The notes: generated from the sequence alone by a model not told the origin. DNA of 64,000 bases from Pseudomonas sp. NKUCC02_KPG (GCF_019345465.1 NZ_JAHKRC010000004.1:124001-188000), one strand, 5' to 3'; counted from the first letter of the stretch, positions 1 to 9,376 are shown. Numbers and translations are program-made.

Positions 1-1480
1 GGCGACCGTTGAGTCGCTGCAGCTCGCCCTGAGCCTGCTGTTGATTCTGTGTCGCCTGGTGCAAGTCGTGGCGCACTTGCTCCAGACGCTCGACCAGTTG
101 TTCTTCGCTGGCGTGTAATGTTTCCTGGGACAACTCGCTGATGGCCAGTTGCTCACTTAACTCAAGGATCGCCGCATCTTCAGGGTCTGCCGCCAGCAAG
201 GCCCGCTCTTCAGCCAACCGGCGCTGACGCTCGGCCACACGCTCCATGCTGGTTTCCAGCTGCTGGATGCGAGCCTGCAAGACTTCGGACTGGCGCTGGG
301 GCTCGGCTGAGCGCTGATTGAAGCTGTCCCACTGCTCCTGCCAACCGTGCATGGTGTGCTCGGACACCTCCAGCGCAGCAGCGGCCTCTTCGGCGGCAGC
401 GCTGGTCAGCTCTTGCTCGGGCTCCAGCATGTGCAGCTCTTCACCCAGGGTCGCAAGCATCGTGCGGTCGTGACCCAAATGGGATTCGGTTTCCAGGCGC
501 GAGCGCTCGGCTTCGCGCAGGTCATCCTGCAATTGGCGCAAACGCTGCTGCCCATGCTGAATGCTCTGCTCGACACGGGCGATGTCCCCCCCTACCGAAT
601 AGAAGCGCCCTTGCACCAGATTGAAGCGCTCTGACAGATCGTGGTGCCCGTCACGCAGGCGTTCGATGCTGGCATCCGCATTGCGTTGCTCGGCCACCAG
701 GGCTTCAAAGCTGACTTCCTGATTGCCGATGATCGCTTCGCGCTGCCCCACCTGCTCGTTCAGCGCCTGCCAACGCAAGGCCGACAGCTGTGCCTTGAGC
801 TGACGCTCCTCGGCTTTGTACTCCTGATACTTTTCAGCCGCCTGGGCCTGACGATGCAGGCGCTCAAGCTGACGACCCAACTCGTCTCGCAGGTCGGTCA
901 GACGGGCGAGGTTTTCGTGGGTGCGGCGAATACGGTTTTCGGTCTCGCGGCGACGCTCCTTGTACTTGGAGATGCCGGCCGCTTCCTCGATGAAGTTGCG
1001 CAGATCTTCAGGCTTGGACTCGATCAGCTTGGAGATCATGCCCTGCTCGATAATCGAGTAGCTGCGCGGCCCCAGGCCCGTTCCGAGGAAGATGTCGGTG
1101 ATGTCACGACGACGGCACTTGGTGCCGTTGAGGTAATAGGTCGTCTGGCTGTCACGGGTGACTTTGCGCCGAATGGAAATTTCGGCGTAGGCCGCATACT
1201 CACCCAGCAGCGTGCCGTCGGAGTTGTCAAAAACCAGCTCGATGCTGGCCTGACTCACCGGTTTGCGAGTGGTGGAACCGTTGAAGATGACATCCGTCAT
1301 CGACTCGCCACGCAGGTTCTTGGCCGAACTTTCGCCCATGACCCAGCGTACGGCATCGATGATGTTCGACTTTCCGCAGCCGTTGGGACCTACAACCGCA
1401 GCCATGTTGCTGGGAAAGGTCACCGTTGTCGGATCAACGAAAGACTTGAAGCCCGCCAGCTTGATACACGTCAGGCGCAC
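1..1480 (-). CDS. smc: Chromosome segregation ATPase SMC (N-terminal part, gene runs off left edge)
   Basis: SMC is the core ATPase of bacterial condensin; it dimerises through a hinge, loops DNA and works with ScpA/ScpB in chromosome organisation. About 493 codons of the N-terminal part are visible on the minus strand. The protein begins VRLTCIKLAGFKSFV from a GTG start at 1480, and the Walker A motif GPNGCGKSN lies at residues 31-39. The conserved stretch around TGLGPRSYSIIEQGM follows at about residue 150. The remainder is Glu/Gln/Leu-rich sequence typical of the long coiled coil. The GTG start is chosen because the SMC family begins exactly at this LxxFKSF block. The hinge and C-terminal head lie outside the window. 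The gene starts 2 bp downstream of the stop of the adjacent GntR-type regulator, so the two may be cotranscribed. Confidence 0.95.
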   Translation of the reverse strand, partial: MRLTCIKLAGFKSFVDPTTVTFPSNMAAVVGPNGCGKSNIIDAVRWVMGESSAKNLRGESMTDVIFNGSTTRKPVSQASIELVFDNSDGTLLGEYAAYAEISIRRKVTRDSQTTYYLNGTKCRRRDITDIFLGTGLGPRSYSIIEQGMISKLIESKPEDLRNFIEEAAGISKYKERRRETENRIRRTHENLARLTDLRDELGRQLERLHRQAQAAEKYQEYKAEERQLKAQLSALRWQALNEQVGQREAIIGNQEVSFEALVAEQRNADASIERLRDGHHDLSERFNLVQGRFYSVGGDIARVEQSIQHGQQRLRQLQDDLREAERSRLETESHLGHDRTMLATLGEELHMLEPEQELTSAAAEEAAAALEVSEHTMHGWQEQWDSFNQRSAEPQRQSEVLQARIQQLETSMERVAERQRRLAEERALLAADPEDAAILELSEQLAISELSQETLHASEEQLVERLEQVRHDLHQATQNQQQAQGELQRLNGR

Positions 1481-1482
1481 GC

Positions 1483-2142
1483 TCAGGCATCCGTCAAGGC
1501 AGACAGCACCAGGGCACAACTGCGCTGGGCATAGTTGCTCAGCACCACGCGAATTTGCACAAGGTCGCGAGCCAGTACGGCTTCGAGCAACTGCGCAAAC
1601 AACGCCAGATACTCACTCATCTCAGCCTTGCGTTGATCCAGCGCCAGGTAATAGGCGCGGCTCATGGCCGGGTGCAGGTTCTCGACGGTTTCCTGCAAGT
1701 AGGGATTGTCGGCAAACGGGTACGCCGCACGCATCACATTGAAGCTGTCTTCAACGAAGCTGCTGATGTCCTGGCGCTCGTAGCTGGCAATCAGGCGTTG
1801 CTGGATTTGCAGAAACGGCCCCAGATCGGCCTGCACGGCCCAGCGCTGGGCAACGGCATTGCCGAGCAGGATGTACATCTCGCTCATCAGGGTGCACAGG
1901 CTCTGCACATTGTGTGCGGTGAGCTCGGTCACATGGGCGCCACGTCTCGGAAGGATGGCGATGAGATGTCGGCGCTCAAGGATCAACAACGCTTCGCGCA
2001 CAGAGCCGCGGCTGACATTGAGCGCCAGCGTCACTTTCTGTTCTTGAATGCGTTCCCCAGGCTTTAGCTCGCCGCGAATGATGCGTTCGGCGAGGTGGTG
2101 AGCGATTTGCTCGGCGAGGCTGTCCGGCGCCTTGAACGTCAT
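1483..2142 (-). CDS. GntR-family transcriptional regulator (FCD type)
   Basis: A 219-residue regulator with an N-terminal winged helix (about residues 8-75, with the recognition motif SRGSVREALLILERR near 44-58) and an all-helical C-terminal ligand-binding domain of the FCD/FadR class. Such proteins usually repress a neighbouring catabolic operon and are released by a small carboxylate or related ligand. It is divergent from xdhA with 224 bp between the starts, so control of the purine operon is a reasonable inference, but its ligand cannot be read from sequence. Its stop lies 2 bp before the smc start. An alternative is that it regulates something unlinked and is merely adjacent to xdh. Confidence 0.9.
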   Translation of the reverse strand: MTFKAPDSLAEQIAHHLAERIIRGELKPGERIQEQKVTLALNVSRGSVREALLILERRHLIAILPRRGAHVTELTAHNVQSLCTLMSEMYILLGNAVAQRWAVQADLGPFLQIQQRLIASYERQDISSFVEDSFNVMRAAYPFADNPYLQETVENLHPAMSRAYYLALDQRKAEMSEYLALFAQLLEAVLARDLVQIRVVLSNYAQRSCALVLSALTDA

Positions 2143-2293
2143 GTTTTACCTTCAAAATCTTTGATCAGTGCAGGCGGCGCAGTGTAACGCACTTGGTGCG
2201 TGCTCGCGCAGAGCATCAGGGGCCGAATATGGCACGAAATAAGCAAATAAATCCCGTGGATTCAAATCACAGGGATGACCGATCTCTATTTCT

Positions 2294-2307
2294 TGACCCG
2301 CAGGTCA
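2294..2307. promoter_or_regulatory. Candidate operator palindrome upstream of xdhA
   Basis: TGACC-CGCA-GGTCA is a perfect 5-bp inverted repeat about 60 bp before the xdhA start, in the divergent region shared with the GntR gene. Its size and position suit a regulator site. The assignment to the adjacent GntR protein is inference. Confidence 0.35.
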
Positions 2308-2366
2308 GCTTTAGCTAAATTCAGTACATCCCGCGTTACAACAATAATGATTATGCGAGGCCTTCC

Positions 2367-3824
2367 GTGATCCAGTTCCTACTTAACCAGACGCTGCGCA
2401 CCGAGCACACGCTGGACCCGAATTTAACCGTGCTCAATTATTTGCGTGAACACCTGCACAAATCCGGCACCAAGGAAGGTTGCGCGAGCGGCGACTGTGG
2501 CGCCTGTACAGTGGTGGTAGGCGAACTGCACACGAATGACCAGGGCCTTGAGCGTGTGCGCTATCGCAGTCTCAATTCGTGCCTGACCTTTGTGTCGGCG
2601 TTGCACGGCAAGCAACTGATCAGCATCGAAGACTTGAAGCACAAAGGCCAACTGCACAGCGTGCAGCGGGCAATGGTCGACTGCCACGGTTCACAGTGCG
2701 GTTTCTGCACGCCGGGTTTTGTGATGTCCCTGTTCGCCCTGCAAAAAAACAACACGGGCCAGCCTGATAGCCATCAGGCCCACGAAGCACTGGCGGGCAA
2801 CCTGTGCCGCTGCACCGGTTACCGGCCGATCCTGGCCGCCGCCGAACAAGCCTGCGGCGCACAACAGCATGACCAGTTTGATGCGTATCAAGACGAAACC
2901 ATCACCCTTCTCAAGTCCATTTCCCCTACACAGACCGGGGAACTGAACAGCGGTGACAAACGCTGCCTGCTGCCCTTGACCATCAGTGATCTGGCCGAGC
3001 TGTATGAGTCCCAACCCCAGGCACGCCTGCTGGCTGGAGGCACCGATCTGGCCCTGGAAGTCACGCAGTTCCATCGTCCGCTGCCGGTCATGATTTACGT
3101 CGGCAACGTGGCCGAAATGAAGCTCATCGAGCGCTTCGATGATCGCCTTGAAATAGGCGCGGCCGTTTCGCTGACAGACGCTTACGGCACGCTCAAGGCC
3201 GAGTACCCGGACTTCGGCGAACTGCTGCAGCGCTTCGCCTCGCTGCAAATCCGCAACCAGGGAACCCTGGGAGGCAATATCGGCAATGCCTCGCCGATTG
3301 GTGACTCACCGCCGCTGCTGATCGCTCTGGGCGCGCAGCTGGTACTGCGCAAGGGCCAAAGCCGACGCACCCTGGCGATCGAGGACTACTTCATCGACTA
3401 CCGGGTAACCGCGCGCCAGGAAGGGGAATTTATCGAAAAAATCATTATTCCCCGTGCTGACGCCAGCCATTCATTTCGTGCCTACAAGATCTCTAAGCGT
3501 CTGGACGATGACATCAGCGCCGTATGCGCGGCATTCAACCTGCGTATCGACAACGGCGTGGTGAGCGGGGCTCGCGTGGCTTTCGGAGGCATGGCCGCCA
3601 TCTCCAAACGCGCCAACGCCTGCGAAGCTGCACTGCTCGGCGCAGACTGGAACTCGATCACCATTGAACGCGCCTGCACGGCATTGGCAACAGATTTCAC
3701 CCCGTTGTCAGACTTTCGCGCCAGCAAGGAATACCGCCTGCTGAGTGCCCAGAACCTGCTGCGCAAGTACTTCATCGAACTGCAGGCTCCACAGCTTGAG
3801 ACGCGGGTAACAGCTTATGTCTAA
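2367..3824 (+). CDS. xdhA: Xanthine dehydrogenase small subunit (2Fe-2S and FAD)
   Basis: XdhA carries the electron-transfer cofactors of xanthine dehydrogenase, which oxidises hypoxanthine and xanthine to urate and passes electrons to NAD+. The 485-residue product shows the plant-type 2Fe-2S motif CASGDCGAC at Cys39/44/47, the second cluster motifs CGFCTPGF (about 112) and CRCTGYRP (about 148), and then an FAD-binding domain with LLAGGTDLAL (about 218) and TLGGNIGNASPIGD (about 305). The start is a GTG preceded by GCGAGG; the protein then begins MIQFLLN as in relatives. It overlaps xdhB by 8 bp, which implies translational coupling. It heads the four-gene purine operon and probably answers to the divergent GntR regulator. 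Confidence 0.97.
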   Translation: MIQFLLNQTLRTEHTLDPNLTVLNYLREHLHKSGTKEGCASGDCGACTVVVGELHTNDQGLERVRYRSLNSCLTFVSALHGKQLISIEDLKHKGQLHSVQRAMVDCHGSQCGFCTPGFVMSLFALQKNNTGQPDSHQAHEALAGNLCRCTGYRPILAAAEQACGAQQHDQFDAYQDETITLLKSISPTQTGELNSGDKRCLLPLTISDLAELYESQPQARLLAGGTDLALEVTQFHRPLPVMIYVGNVAEMKLIERFDDRLEIGAAVSLTDAYGTLKAEYPDFGELLQRFASLQIRNQGTLGGNIGNASPIGDSPPLLIALGAQLVLRKGQSRRTLAIEDYFIDYRVTARQEGEFIEKIIIPRADASHSFRAYKISKRLDDDISAVCAAFNLRIDNGVVSGARVAFGGMAAISKRANACEAALLGADWNSITIERACTALATDFTPLSDFRASKEYRLLSAQNLLRKYFIELQAPQLETRVTAYV

Positions 3825-6192
3825 CCATCACAAGATCGAGCCAACCCAGGCCGAATTGACGGCCCTGTTCCAACAGGACCTGAAAACGGGTGCAGGTCGC
3901 AGCGTCAAGCATGACAGCGCCGAAAAGCACGTCTCGGGTGAGGCGCAGTACATCGATGACCGGCTCGAATTCCCCAACCAGCTGCATCTCTACGCACGCC
4001 TGTCAGACCGGGCTCACGCCAAAATCATCCGCGTCGACACTGCGCCCTGCTACGCCTTTGAAGGTGTGCGTCTGGTCATTACCCACGAGGACATTCCCGG
4101 CCTCAAGGACATCGGCCCGCTGCTGCCTGGCGACCCGTTGCTGGCCATTGACAAGGTGGAATATGTAGGCCAGGCAGTCCTGGCGGTGGCCGCCCATGAC
4201 CTGGACACCGCACGCAAAGCGGCAATGGCCGCCATTATCGAATACGAAGACCTGGAGCCAGTGCTTGATGTGGTCCAGGCGCTACGCAACAAGCACTTTG
4301 TGCTCGACACCCACACCCATGAACGCGGCGACTCAAGCGGCGCGCTGGCGGGGGCCGACAATCGCCTGCAGGGCAGTTTGCATATCGGCGGACAGGAACA
4401 CTTCTATCTCGAAACACAGATCTCATCGGTAATGCCCACCGAAGACGGCGGGATGATCGTGTACTGCTCAACGCAAAACCCCACCGAAGTGCAAAAGCTG
4501 GTGGCTGAAGTACTGGATGTTTCGATGAACAAAATCGTCGTCGACATGCGGCGCATGGGCGGCGGCTTTGGCGGCAAGGAGACGCAGGCTGCAGGCCCTG
4601 CGTGCATGTGTGCAGTGGTGGCGCGCCTGACCGGGCAGCCGACCAAAATGCGCCTGCCACGGGTCGAGGACATGCTGATGACCGGCAAGCGCCACCCGTT
4701 TTATATCGAGTACGACGTCGGCTTTGACGCCCGTGGTCGGCTGCAGGGCATCAAGCTGGATCTGGCGGGCAACTGCGGCTGCTCACCGGACCTGTCCAAC
4801 TCCATCGTCGACCGCGCCATGTTCCACGCCGATAACGCTTACTACCTGGGCGATGCCACGATCAATGGCTATCGCTGCAAGACCAATACCGCGTCAAACA
4901 CCGCCTACCGCGGGTTTGGCGGCCCGCAAGGCATGGTCGCGATCGAAGAAGTCATGGACCGCATTGCCCGCCATTTGGGCCTGGATCCCCTGGCCGTGCG
5001 CAAGGCCAACTACTACGGCAAAACCGAGCGCAATGTGACTCACTACTACCAGACCGTGGAGCACAACCTGCTGGAAGAAATGACCGCCGACCTGGAAGCC
5101 AGCAGCCACTACGCCGAACGCCGGGAGTTAATCAAGGCGTTCAACGCCAATAGCCCCATCCTTAAGAAAGGTTTGGCACTGACTCCGGTCAAGTTCGGAA
5201 TATCCTTTACCGCCAGCTTTCTCAATCAGGCAGGAGCACTGGTTCACATCTACACCGATGGCAGCATCCATCTCAACCACGGCGGCACCGAGATGGGCCA
5301 GGGGTTGAACACCAAGGTCGCGCAAGTGGTGGCCGAAGTGTTTCAGGTGGATATCAGCCGGGTGCAGATCACTGCCACCAACACGGACAAGGTCCCGAAT
5401 ACCTCGCCTACAGCGGCTTCAAGCGGGGCGGACCTCAATGGCAAGGCCGCACAAAATGCAGCCGAGACCATCAAGCTAAGGCTGGTGGAGTTTGCCGCCG
5501 GCAAGTATCAGGTCGAGCAACAGGAGGTGATTTTCCACAATGGCCAGGTGCGCGTTGGCGAACAGGTCATCAGCTTTGAAACCCTGATCCAGCAGGCCTA
5601 TTTCGGCCAGGTGTCGCTGTCGAGTACGGGCTTCTACAAAACGCCAAAGATTTTCTATGACCGCACTCAGGCACGGGGACGGCCGTTTTACTACTTTGCC
5701 TTTGGTGCCGCCTGCGCCGAAGTGATCGTTGACACCCTCACCGGCGAATACAAAATGTTGCGCACGGACATCCTGCACGACGTTGGCGCTTCGCTGAACC
5801 CGGCCATCGACATCGGCCAGGTGGAAGGCGGCTATATTCAGGGCGCCGGGTGGCTGACCATGGAGGAACTGGTGTGGAACGCCAAAGGCAAATTGATGAC
5901 CAATGGCCCGGCCAGCTACAAGATACCTGCCGTGGCGGATATGCCACTGGACCTGCGCGTCACGCTGGTAGAAAACCGAAAAAACCCGGAAGACACCGTA
6001 TTCCACTCCAAAGCAGTCGGCGAGCCGCCGTTCATGCTCGGTATCGCGGCCTGGTGTGCGATCAAGGACGCCGTGGCGAGCTTGGCCGACTATCGAGTAC
6101 AACCTGCCATTGACGCCCCGGCTACCCCGGAACGGGTCCTGTGGGGCTGTGAGCAGATGCGCAAGGTTTTGTCGGGAGATCAGCATGAATAA
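3817..6192 (+). CDS. xdhB: Xanthine dehydrogenase large subunit (molybdenum cofactor subunit)
   Basis: XdhB binds the molybdopterin cofactor and forms the site where purines are hydroxylated. The 791-residue length is normal for the bacterial two-subunit enzyme. Family landmarks are visible: GGGFGGKE (about residue 248), RGFGGPQG (about 368), GGTEMGQG (about 488), and near the C-terminus GEPPFML, which contains the glutamate used as general base in this family. No truncation or frameshift is seen. It overlaps xdhA at its start and xdhC at its end by 8 bp each, so the three subunit and maturation genes are tightly coupled. Confidence 0.97.
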   Translation: MSNHHKIEPTQAELTALFQQDLKTGAGRSVKHDSAEKHVSGEAQYIDDRLEFPNQLHLYARLSDRAHAKIIRVDTAPCYAFEGVRLVITHEDIPGLKDIGPLLPGDPLLAIDKVEYVGQAVLAVAAHDLDTARKAAMAAIIEYEDLEPVLDVVQALRNKHFVLDTHTHERGDSSGALAGADNRLQGSLHIGGQEHFYLETQISSVMPTEDGGMIVYCSTQNPTEVQKLVAEVLDVSMNKIVVDMRRMGGGFGGKETQAAGPACMCAVVARLTGQPTKMRLPRVEDMLMTGKRHPFYIEYDVGFDARGRLQGIKLDLAGNCGCSPDLSNSIVDRAMFHADNAYYLGDATINGYRCKTNTASNTAYRGFGGPQGMVAIEEVMDRIARHLGLDPLAVRKANYYGKTERNVTHYYQTVEHNLLEEMTADLEASSHYAERRELIKAFNANSPILKKGLALTPVKFGISFTASFLNQAGALVHIYTDGSIHLNHGGTEMGQGLNTKVAQVVAEVFQVDISRVQITATNTDKVPNTSPTAASSGADLNGKAAQNAAETIKLRLVEFAAGKYQVEQQEVIFHNGQVRVGEQVISFETLIQQAYFGQVSLSSTGFYKTPKIFYDRTQARGRPFYYFAFGAACAEVIVDTLTGEYKMLRTDILHDVGASLNPAIDIGQVEGGYIQGAGWLTMEELVWNAKGKLMTNGPASYKIPAVADMPLDLRVTLVENRKNPEDTVFHSKAVGEPPFMLGIAAWCAIKDAVASLADYRVQPAIDAPATPERVLWGCEQMRKVLSGDQHE

Positions 6193-7042
6193 CTGGATCA
6201 GCGCCCTGGCCGAGTTGCAGCAGCAGGGAGAGCCCTGCGTGCTGGTCACCATCATTGAGGAGCAAGGCTCGACACCCCGCAATGCCGGTTCAAAGATGGT
6301 GATCTGCGCGCACCAGACATTCGACACCATTGGCGGCGGTCATCTGGAATACAAGGCGATGGAGATTGCCCGCCAGATGCTTGGCAGCGGCAAGCAAGAC
6401 ACCCATCTGCAACGCTTCAGCCTGGGCGCCAGCCTGGGCCAGTGTTGCGGAGGAGTGACCGTGTTGCTGTTCGAACCCATGGGCCAGGTACAGGCACACA
6501 TCGCCGTATTTGGCGCAGGTCATGTGGCCCGGGCACTGGTGCCCCTGCTCGCCAGCCTGCCCTGCCGGGTGCGCTGGATTGACTCTCGGGAGCAGGAGTT
6601 CCCGGCGCTCATCCCCCAAGGCGTAGAAAAAATCGTCACCGACGAGCCCGTCGACGAGATTCAAGCACTCCCAGCGGGTTGCTACTGCATCGTCATGACG
6701 CATAATCACGCCCTGGATCTGGAACTCAGCGCCGCCCTGCTCAAACGCAACGACTTTACCTACTTCGGCTTGATTGGCTCTAAAACCAAACGCGTGAAGT
6801 TCGAACACCGCCTGCGTGACCGGGGTATCAGCGCATCACATTTGCAGCGCATGCGCTGCCCGATGGGATTGAGCGAAGTCAAAGGCAAACTGCCTGTCGA
6901 AATCGCAATTTCCATCGCAGGCGAAATCATCGCCACCTACAACACCCACTTCGGCCAGCACACCGCCTGTGCCGACAGCGCGTCATCCGAATCCATTAAA
7001 CAATTGCTGCCGTCTTCACGACGCAGCCATGCCACACACTGA
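6185..7042 (+). CDS. xdhC: Xanthine dehydrogenase accessory protein XdhC (molybdenum cofactor insertion)
   Basis: XdhC binds and sulfurates molybdenum cofactor and delivers it to XdhB; it is not part of the mature enzyme. The chosen ATG at 6185 (protein MNNWISAL) gives 285 residues, the family length, and overlaps the xdhB stop by 8 bp; the open frame extends further upstream but that part lies inside xdhB. Features include an N-terminal segment with GSTPRNAGSKM and a cysteine pair region (LGQCCGG), then a Rossmann-like fold beginning AVFGAGHVARAL (about residue 113). The C-terminal motif CPMGL and the following Ala/Gly-rich helix are typical of the XdhC family. Confidence 0.95.
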   Translation: MNNWISALAELQQQGEPCVLVTIIEEQGSTPRNAGSKMVICAHQTFDTIGGGHLEYKAMEIARQMLGSGKQDTHLQRFSLGASLGQCCGGVTVLLFEPMGQVQAHIAVFGAGHVARALVPLLASLPCRVRWIDSREQEFPALIPQGVEKIVTDEPVDEIQALPAGCYCIVMTHNHALDLELSAALLKRNDFTYFGLIGSKTKRVKFEHRLRDRGISASHLQRMRCPMGLSEVKGKLPVEIAISIAGEIIATYNTHFGQHTACADSASSESIKQLLPSSRRSHATH

Positions 7043-7050
7043 GAATTATC

Positions 7051-8349
7051 ATGACCTGTAAAGCCTACCGCGCCGCCATTTTGCACAGCATTGCCGACCC
7101 CGCCGACGTCGGGATCGAGGCCTCCTATGAATACTTCGAAGACGGTCTGCTGGTGGTGGAAAACGGGCAGATCAAAGCGGTCGGGCCAGCCAGCGAACTG
7201 CTCACGGCTCTGGCTGGCGACATTGAAGTCACCGAGTACAAGGATGCCCTGATCACACCGGGCTTTATCGATACGCACATCCACTTTCCGCAGACCGGGA
7301 TGATTGGTGCCTACGGCGAGCAATTGCTCGACTGGCTCAACACCTACACCTTCCCGTGCGAAAACCAGTTCGCCGACAAGGCACATGCTGACGAAGTTGC
7401 CGATATTTTCCTCAAGGAACTGCTGCGCAATGGCACCACCACGGCGCTGGTGTTTGGCAGTGTGCATCCGCAATCGGTCGATGCCTTGTTTGAAGCGGCA
7501 CAGCGACTGGACCTGCGCCTGATCGCCGGCAAAGTGATGATGGACCGCAACGCCCCCGAATACCTGACCGACACCGCCGAAACCAGCTACATCGAAAGCA
7601 AGGCGCTGATCGAACGCTGGCATGGGAAAGGCCGCCTGCATTACGCCGTCACCCCGCGTTTTGCACCGACCAGCACCCCGGAGCAATTAACCCTGGCCGG
7701 CCAGTTGCTGGGGGAATACCCGGATGTGTATCTGCATACCCATATCAGCGAGAACCTTCAGGAAATCGAGTGGGTCAAGTCGCTCTTCCCTGAGCGCAAA
7801 GGCTATCTGGATGTGTATGACCACTACCAACTGCTGGGGGAGCGCTCGGTGTTTGCCCACGGCGTGCATCTATGTGATGAGGAATGTGCTCGCCTGGCCG
7901 AAACAGGCTCTGCGGTGGCTTTCTGCCCGACTTCCAATCTGTTTCTGGGCAGCGGCCTGTTCAACCTGCCGATGGCCGAGAAACACAAACTCAATGTGGG
8001 CCTGGGAACGGATGTTGGCGCGGGTACCAGCTTCTCGTTGCTCAACACATTGAACGAAGCCTACAAGGTCATGCAGTTGCAGGGCGCTCGTCTGGATCCG
8101 TTCAAATCGTTGTATCTGGCCACTCTGGGTGGCGCGCGGGCACTGCGCCTGGAAGACCGGATCGGCAACCTGCAACCGGGTAGCGATGCCGACTTCGTGG
8201 TACTGGACTACAACTCAACGCCGCTGATGAGCTATCGCCTGAAGCAATCAAAAAACATCGCTGAAACGTTGTTTGTATTGATGACCCTGGGCGACGACCG
8301 CACGGTGCAACAGACCTATGCAGCAGGCAATCTGGTGCATCAGCGCTGA
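7051..8349 (+). CDS. guaD: Guanine deaminase
   Basis: GuaD hydrolyses guanine to xanthine and ammonia, feeding the xanthine dehydrogenase encoded just upstream. The 432-residue protein belongs to the amidohydrolase superfamily with one zinc. Metal and catalytic motifs are present: PGFIDTHIHFPQ (about residue 70), HTHISE (about 230), HGVHLCDEE (about 270) and GTDVGAGTS (about 320). It starts 8 bp after xdhC and ends in a long inverted repeat (8392-8430), so the operon probably terminates here. No gene for urate breakdown or a purine permease of known type lies in the window, unless the nearby BenE-family transporter serves that role, which is unproven. Confidence 0.96.
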   Translation: MTCKAYRAAILHSIADPADVGIEASYEYFEDGLLVVENGQIKAVGPASELLTALAGDIEVTEYKDALITPGFIDTHIHFPQTGMIGAYGEQLLDWLNTYTFPCENQFADKAHADEVADIFLKELLRNGTTTALVFGSVHPQSVDALFEAAQRLDLRLIAGKVMMDRNAPEYLTDTAETSYIESKALIERWHGKGRLHYAVTPRFAPTSTPEQLTLAGQLLGEYPDVYLHTHISENLQEIEWVKSLFPERKGYLDVYDHYQLLGERSVFAHGVHLCDEECARLAETGSAVAFCPTSNLFLGSGLFNLPMAEKHKLNVGLGTDVGAGTSFSLLNTLNEAYKVMQLQGARLDPFKSLYLATLGGARALRLEDRIGNLQPGSDADFVVLDYNSTPLMSYRLKQSKNIAETLFVLMTLGDDRTVQQTYAAGNLVHQR

Positions 8350-8391
8350 ATGAATGGCTACCTTGGCCTGCACACGGTTGCAGGTCATAGA

Positions 8392-8430
8392 GAGTCAAAC
8401 CCCTGTAGCAGCTGCTACGGGATTTGACTC
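8392..8430. terminator. Long inverted repeat between convergent guaD and GntR gene
   Basis: The centre GTAGCAGCTGCTAC is a perfect 14-bp palindrome, extended by a C/G-rich pair and then by outer arms GAGTCAAA and TTTGACTC after a small internal bulge. It sits between two converging genes, so bidirectional termination is likely. There is no clear T-run, and the GTAGC core also resembles degenerate pseudomonad REP sequence. Confidence 0.55.
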
Positions 8431-8467
8431 GCCTTGCAGACAAGTAGCCACACGATTGCAACGAATC

Positions 8468-9235
8468 TTAGAGCTTGGCAGCAGGCCGGGGGCCTTTGCT
8501 CTTGGTTTGCAGCAAGTGCGAAAACACCGCGTGCAGGTCATCCGAGGCGCTTTCTTCGTCAAGGTTGAGCTTGCTGTCGATGTGATCCATGTGGTGCATC
8601 ATCAGGTGCACGGCCTGGGAAGCATCACGGGCTTCAATGGCATCGATCAACTGCATGTGTTCGTCGTAGGAGCAATGTGAGCGGTTGCCACTCTCATACT
8701 GGGCAATGATCAACGAGGTTTGCGATACGAGGCTGCGCTGAAAGCTGATCAGCGGCGCATTTTTAGCCGCTTCTGCCAACTTCAAGTGGAACTCGCCTGA
8801 CAGCCGGATACCCGCGCCACGATCGCCTCGCGAAAAGCTGTCGCGCTCGTCCTGCACCATTTTGCGCAGTTGCGACAAGTCTTCGGCAGTAGCGTGGACC
8901 ACCGCCAATTCAGTAATGGCCTTTTCAACCAGTCGACGCGCCAGAAACACCTGCCGCGCTTCTTCTACGCTCGGGCTCGCTACCACTGCACCACGATTGG
9001 GACGCAGCAGCACAACCCCTTCATGGGCCAGGCGCGACAATGCACGACGAATAATGGTGCGGCTCACCCCGAAGATTTCGCCCAATGCCTCTTCACTCAA
9101 CTTTGTGCCAGGCGCCAGACGCTGTTCGAGGATCGCCTCAAAAATATGCGCATAGACGATATCGTCCTGGGTTCCACTGCGGCCGGCCTTGCCAGCGCGG
9201 GATTGTTTCTTGAGAGGCTGCAACTGTTCGTTCAT
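8468..9235 (-). CDS. GntR-family transcriptional regulator (FCD type)
   Basis: A 255-residue FCD-type GntR regulator. A basic N-terminal extension of about 25 residues (KKQSRAGKAGRSG) precedes the winged helix, whose recognition part reads EIFGVSRTIIRRAL (about residues 52-65). The C-terminal helical domain keeps histidines (MHHMDHID near 215) that bind metal in many FCD proteins. It is divergent from the BenE-family transporter with 226 bp between them, and convergent with guaD. Regulation of the transporter or of purine catabolism are both plausible; neither is shown. It is clearly a different protein from the GntR gene at 1483-2142. Confidence 0.9.
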   Translation of the reverse strand: MNEQLQPLKKQSRAGKAGRSGTQDDIVYAHIFEAILEQRLAPGTKLSEEALGEIFGVSRTIIRRALSRLAHEGVVLLRPNRGAVVASPSVEEARQVFLARRLVEKAITELAVVHATAEDLSQLRKMVQDERDSFSRGDRGAGIRLSGEFHLKLAEAAKNAPLISFQRSLVSQTSLIIAQYESGNRSHCSYDEHMQLIDAIEARDASQAVHLMMHHMDHIDSKLNLDEESASDDLHAVFSHLLQTKSKGPRPAAKL

Positions 9236-9328
9236 GGTTACTCGTGTGGGGAAGCGGCGGCGGATGAAGTTACGCTAATACGTAAACGGGCGTCGCTGAC
9301 TGGTAATTAATGCAAAAAGCAAGACTCA

Positions 9329-9376
9329 TTGTACACAAGCCAGAGTGCCAGTACGACTGTACGGTCATATACGACC
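9329..9376. promoter_or_regulatory. Candidate GntR-type operator sites upstream of benE
   Basis: Two short inverted repeats lie in the divergent region: TTGTACACAA (9329-9338, half-sites TTGT/ACAA), which looks like operators of FCD-type GntR proteins, and GGTC-N6-GACC (9363-9376). They sit 86-133 bp before the benE start. Function is inferred from shape and position only. Confidence 0.35.

Noticed and set aside
641..1534. 297-codon plus-strand frame over smc
   Set aside because: The minus strand encodes the SMC N-terminal ATPase with Walker A; the plus frame has no family features.
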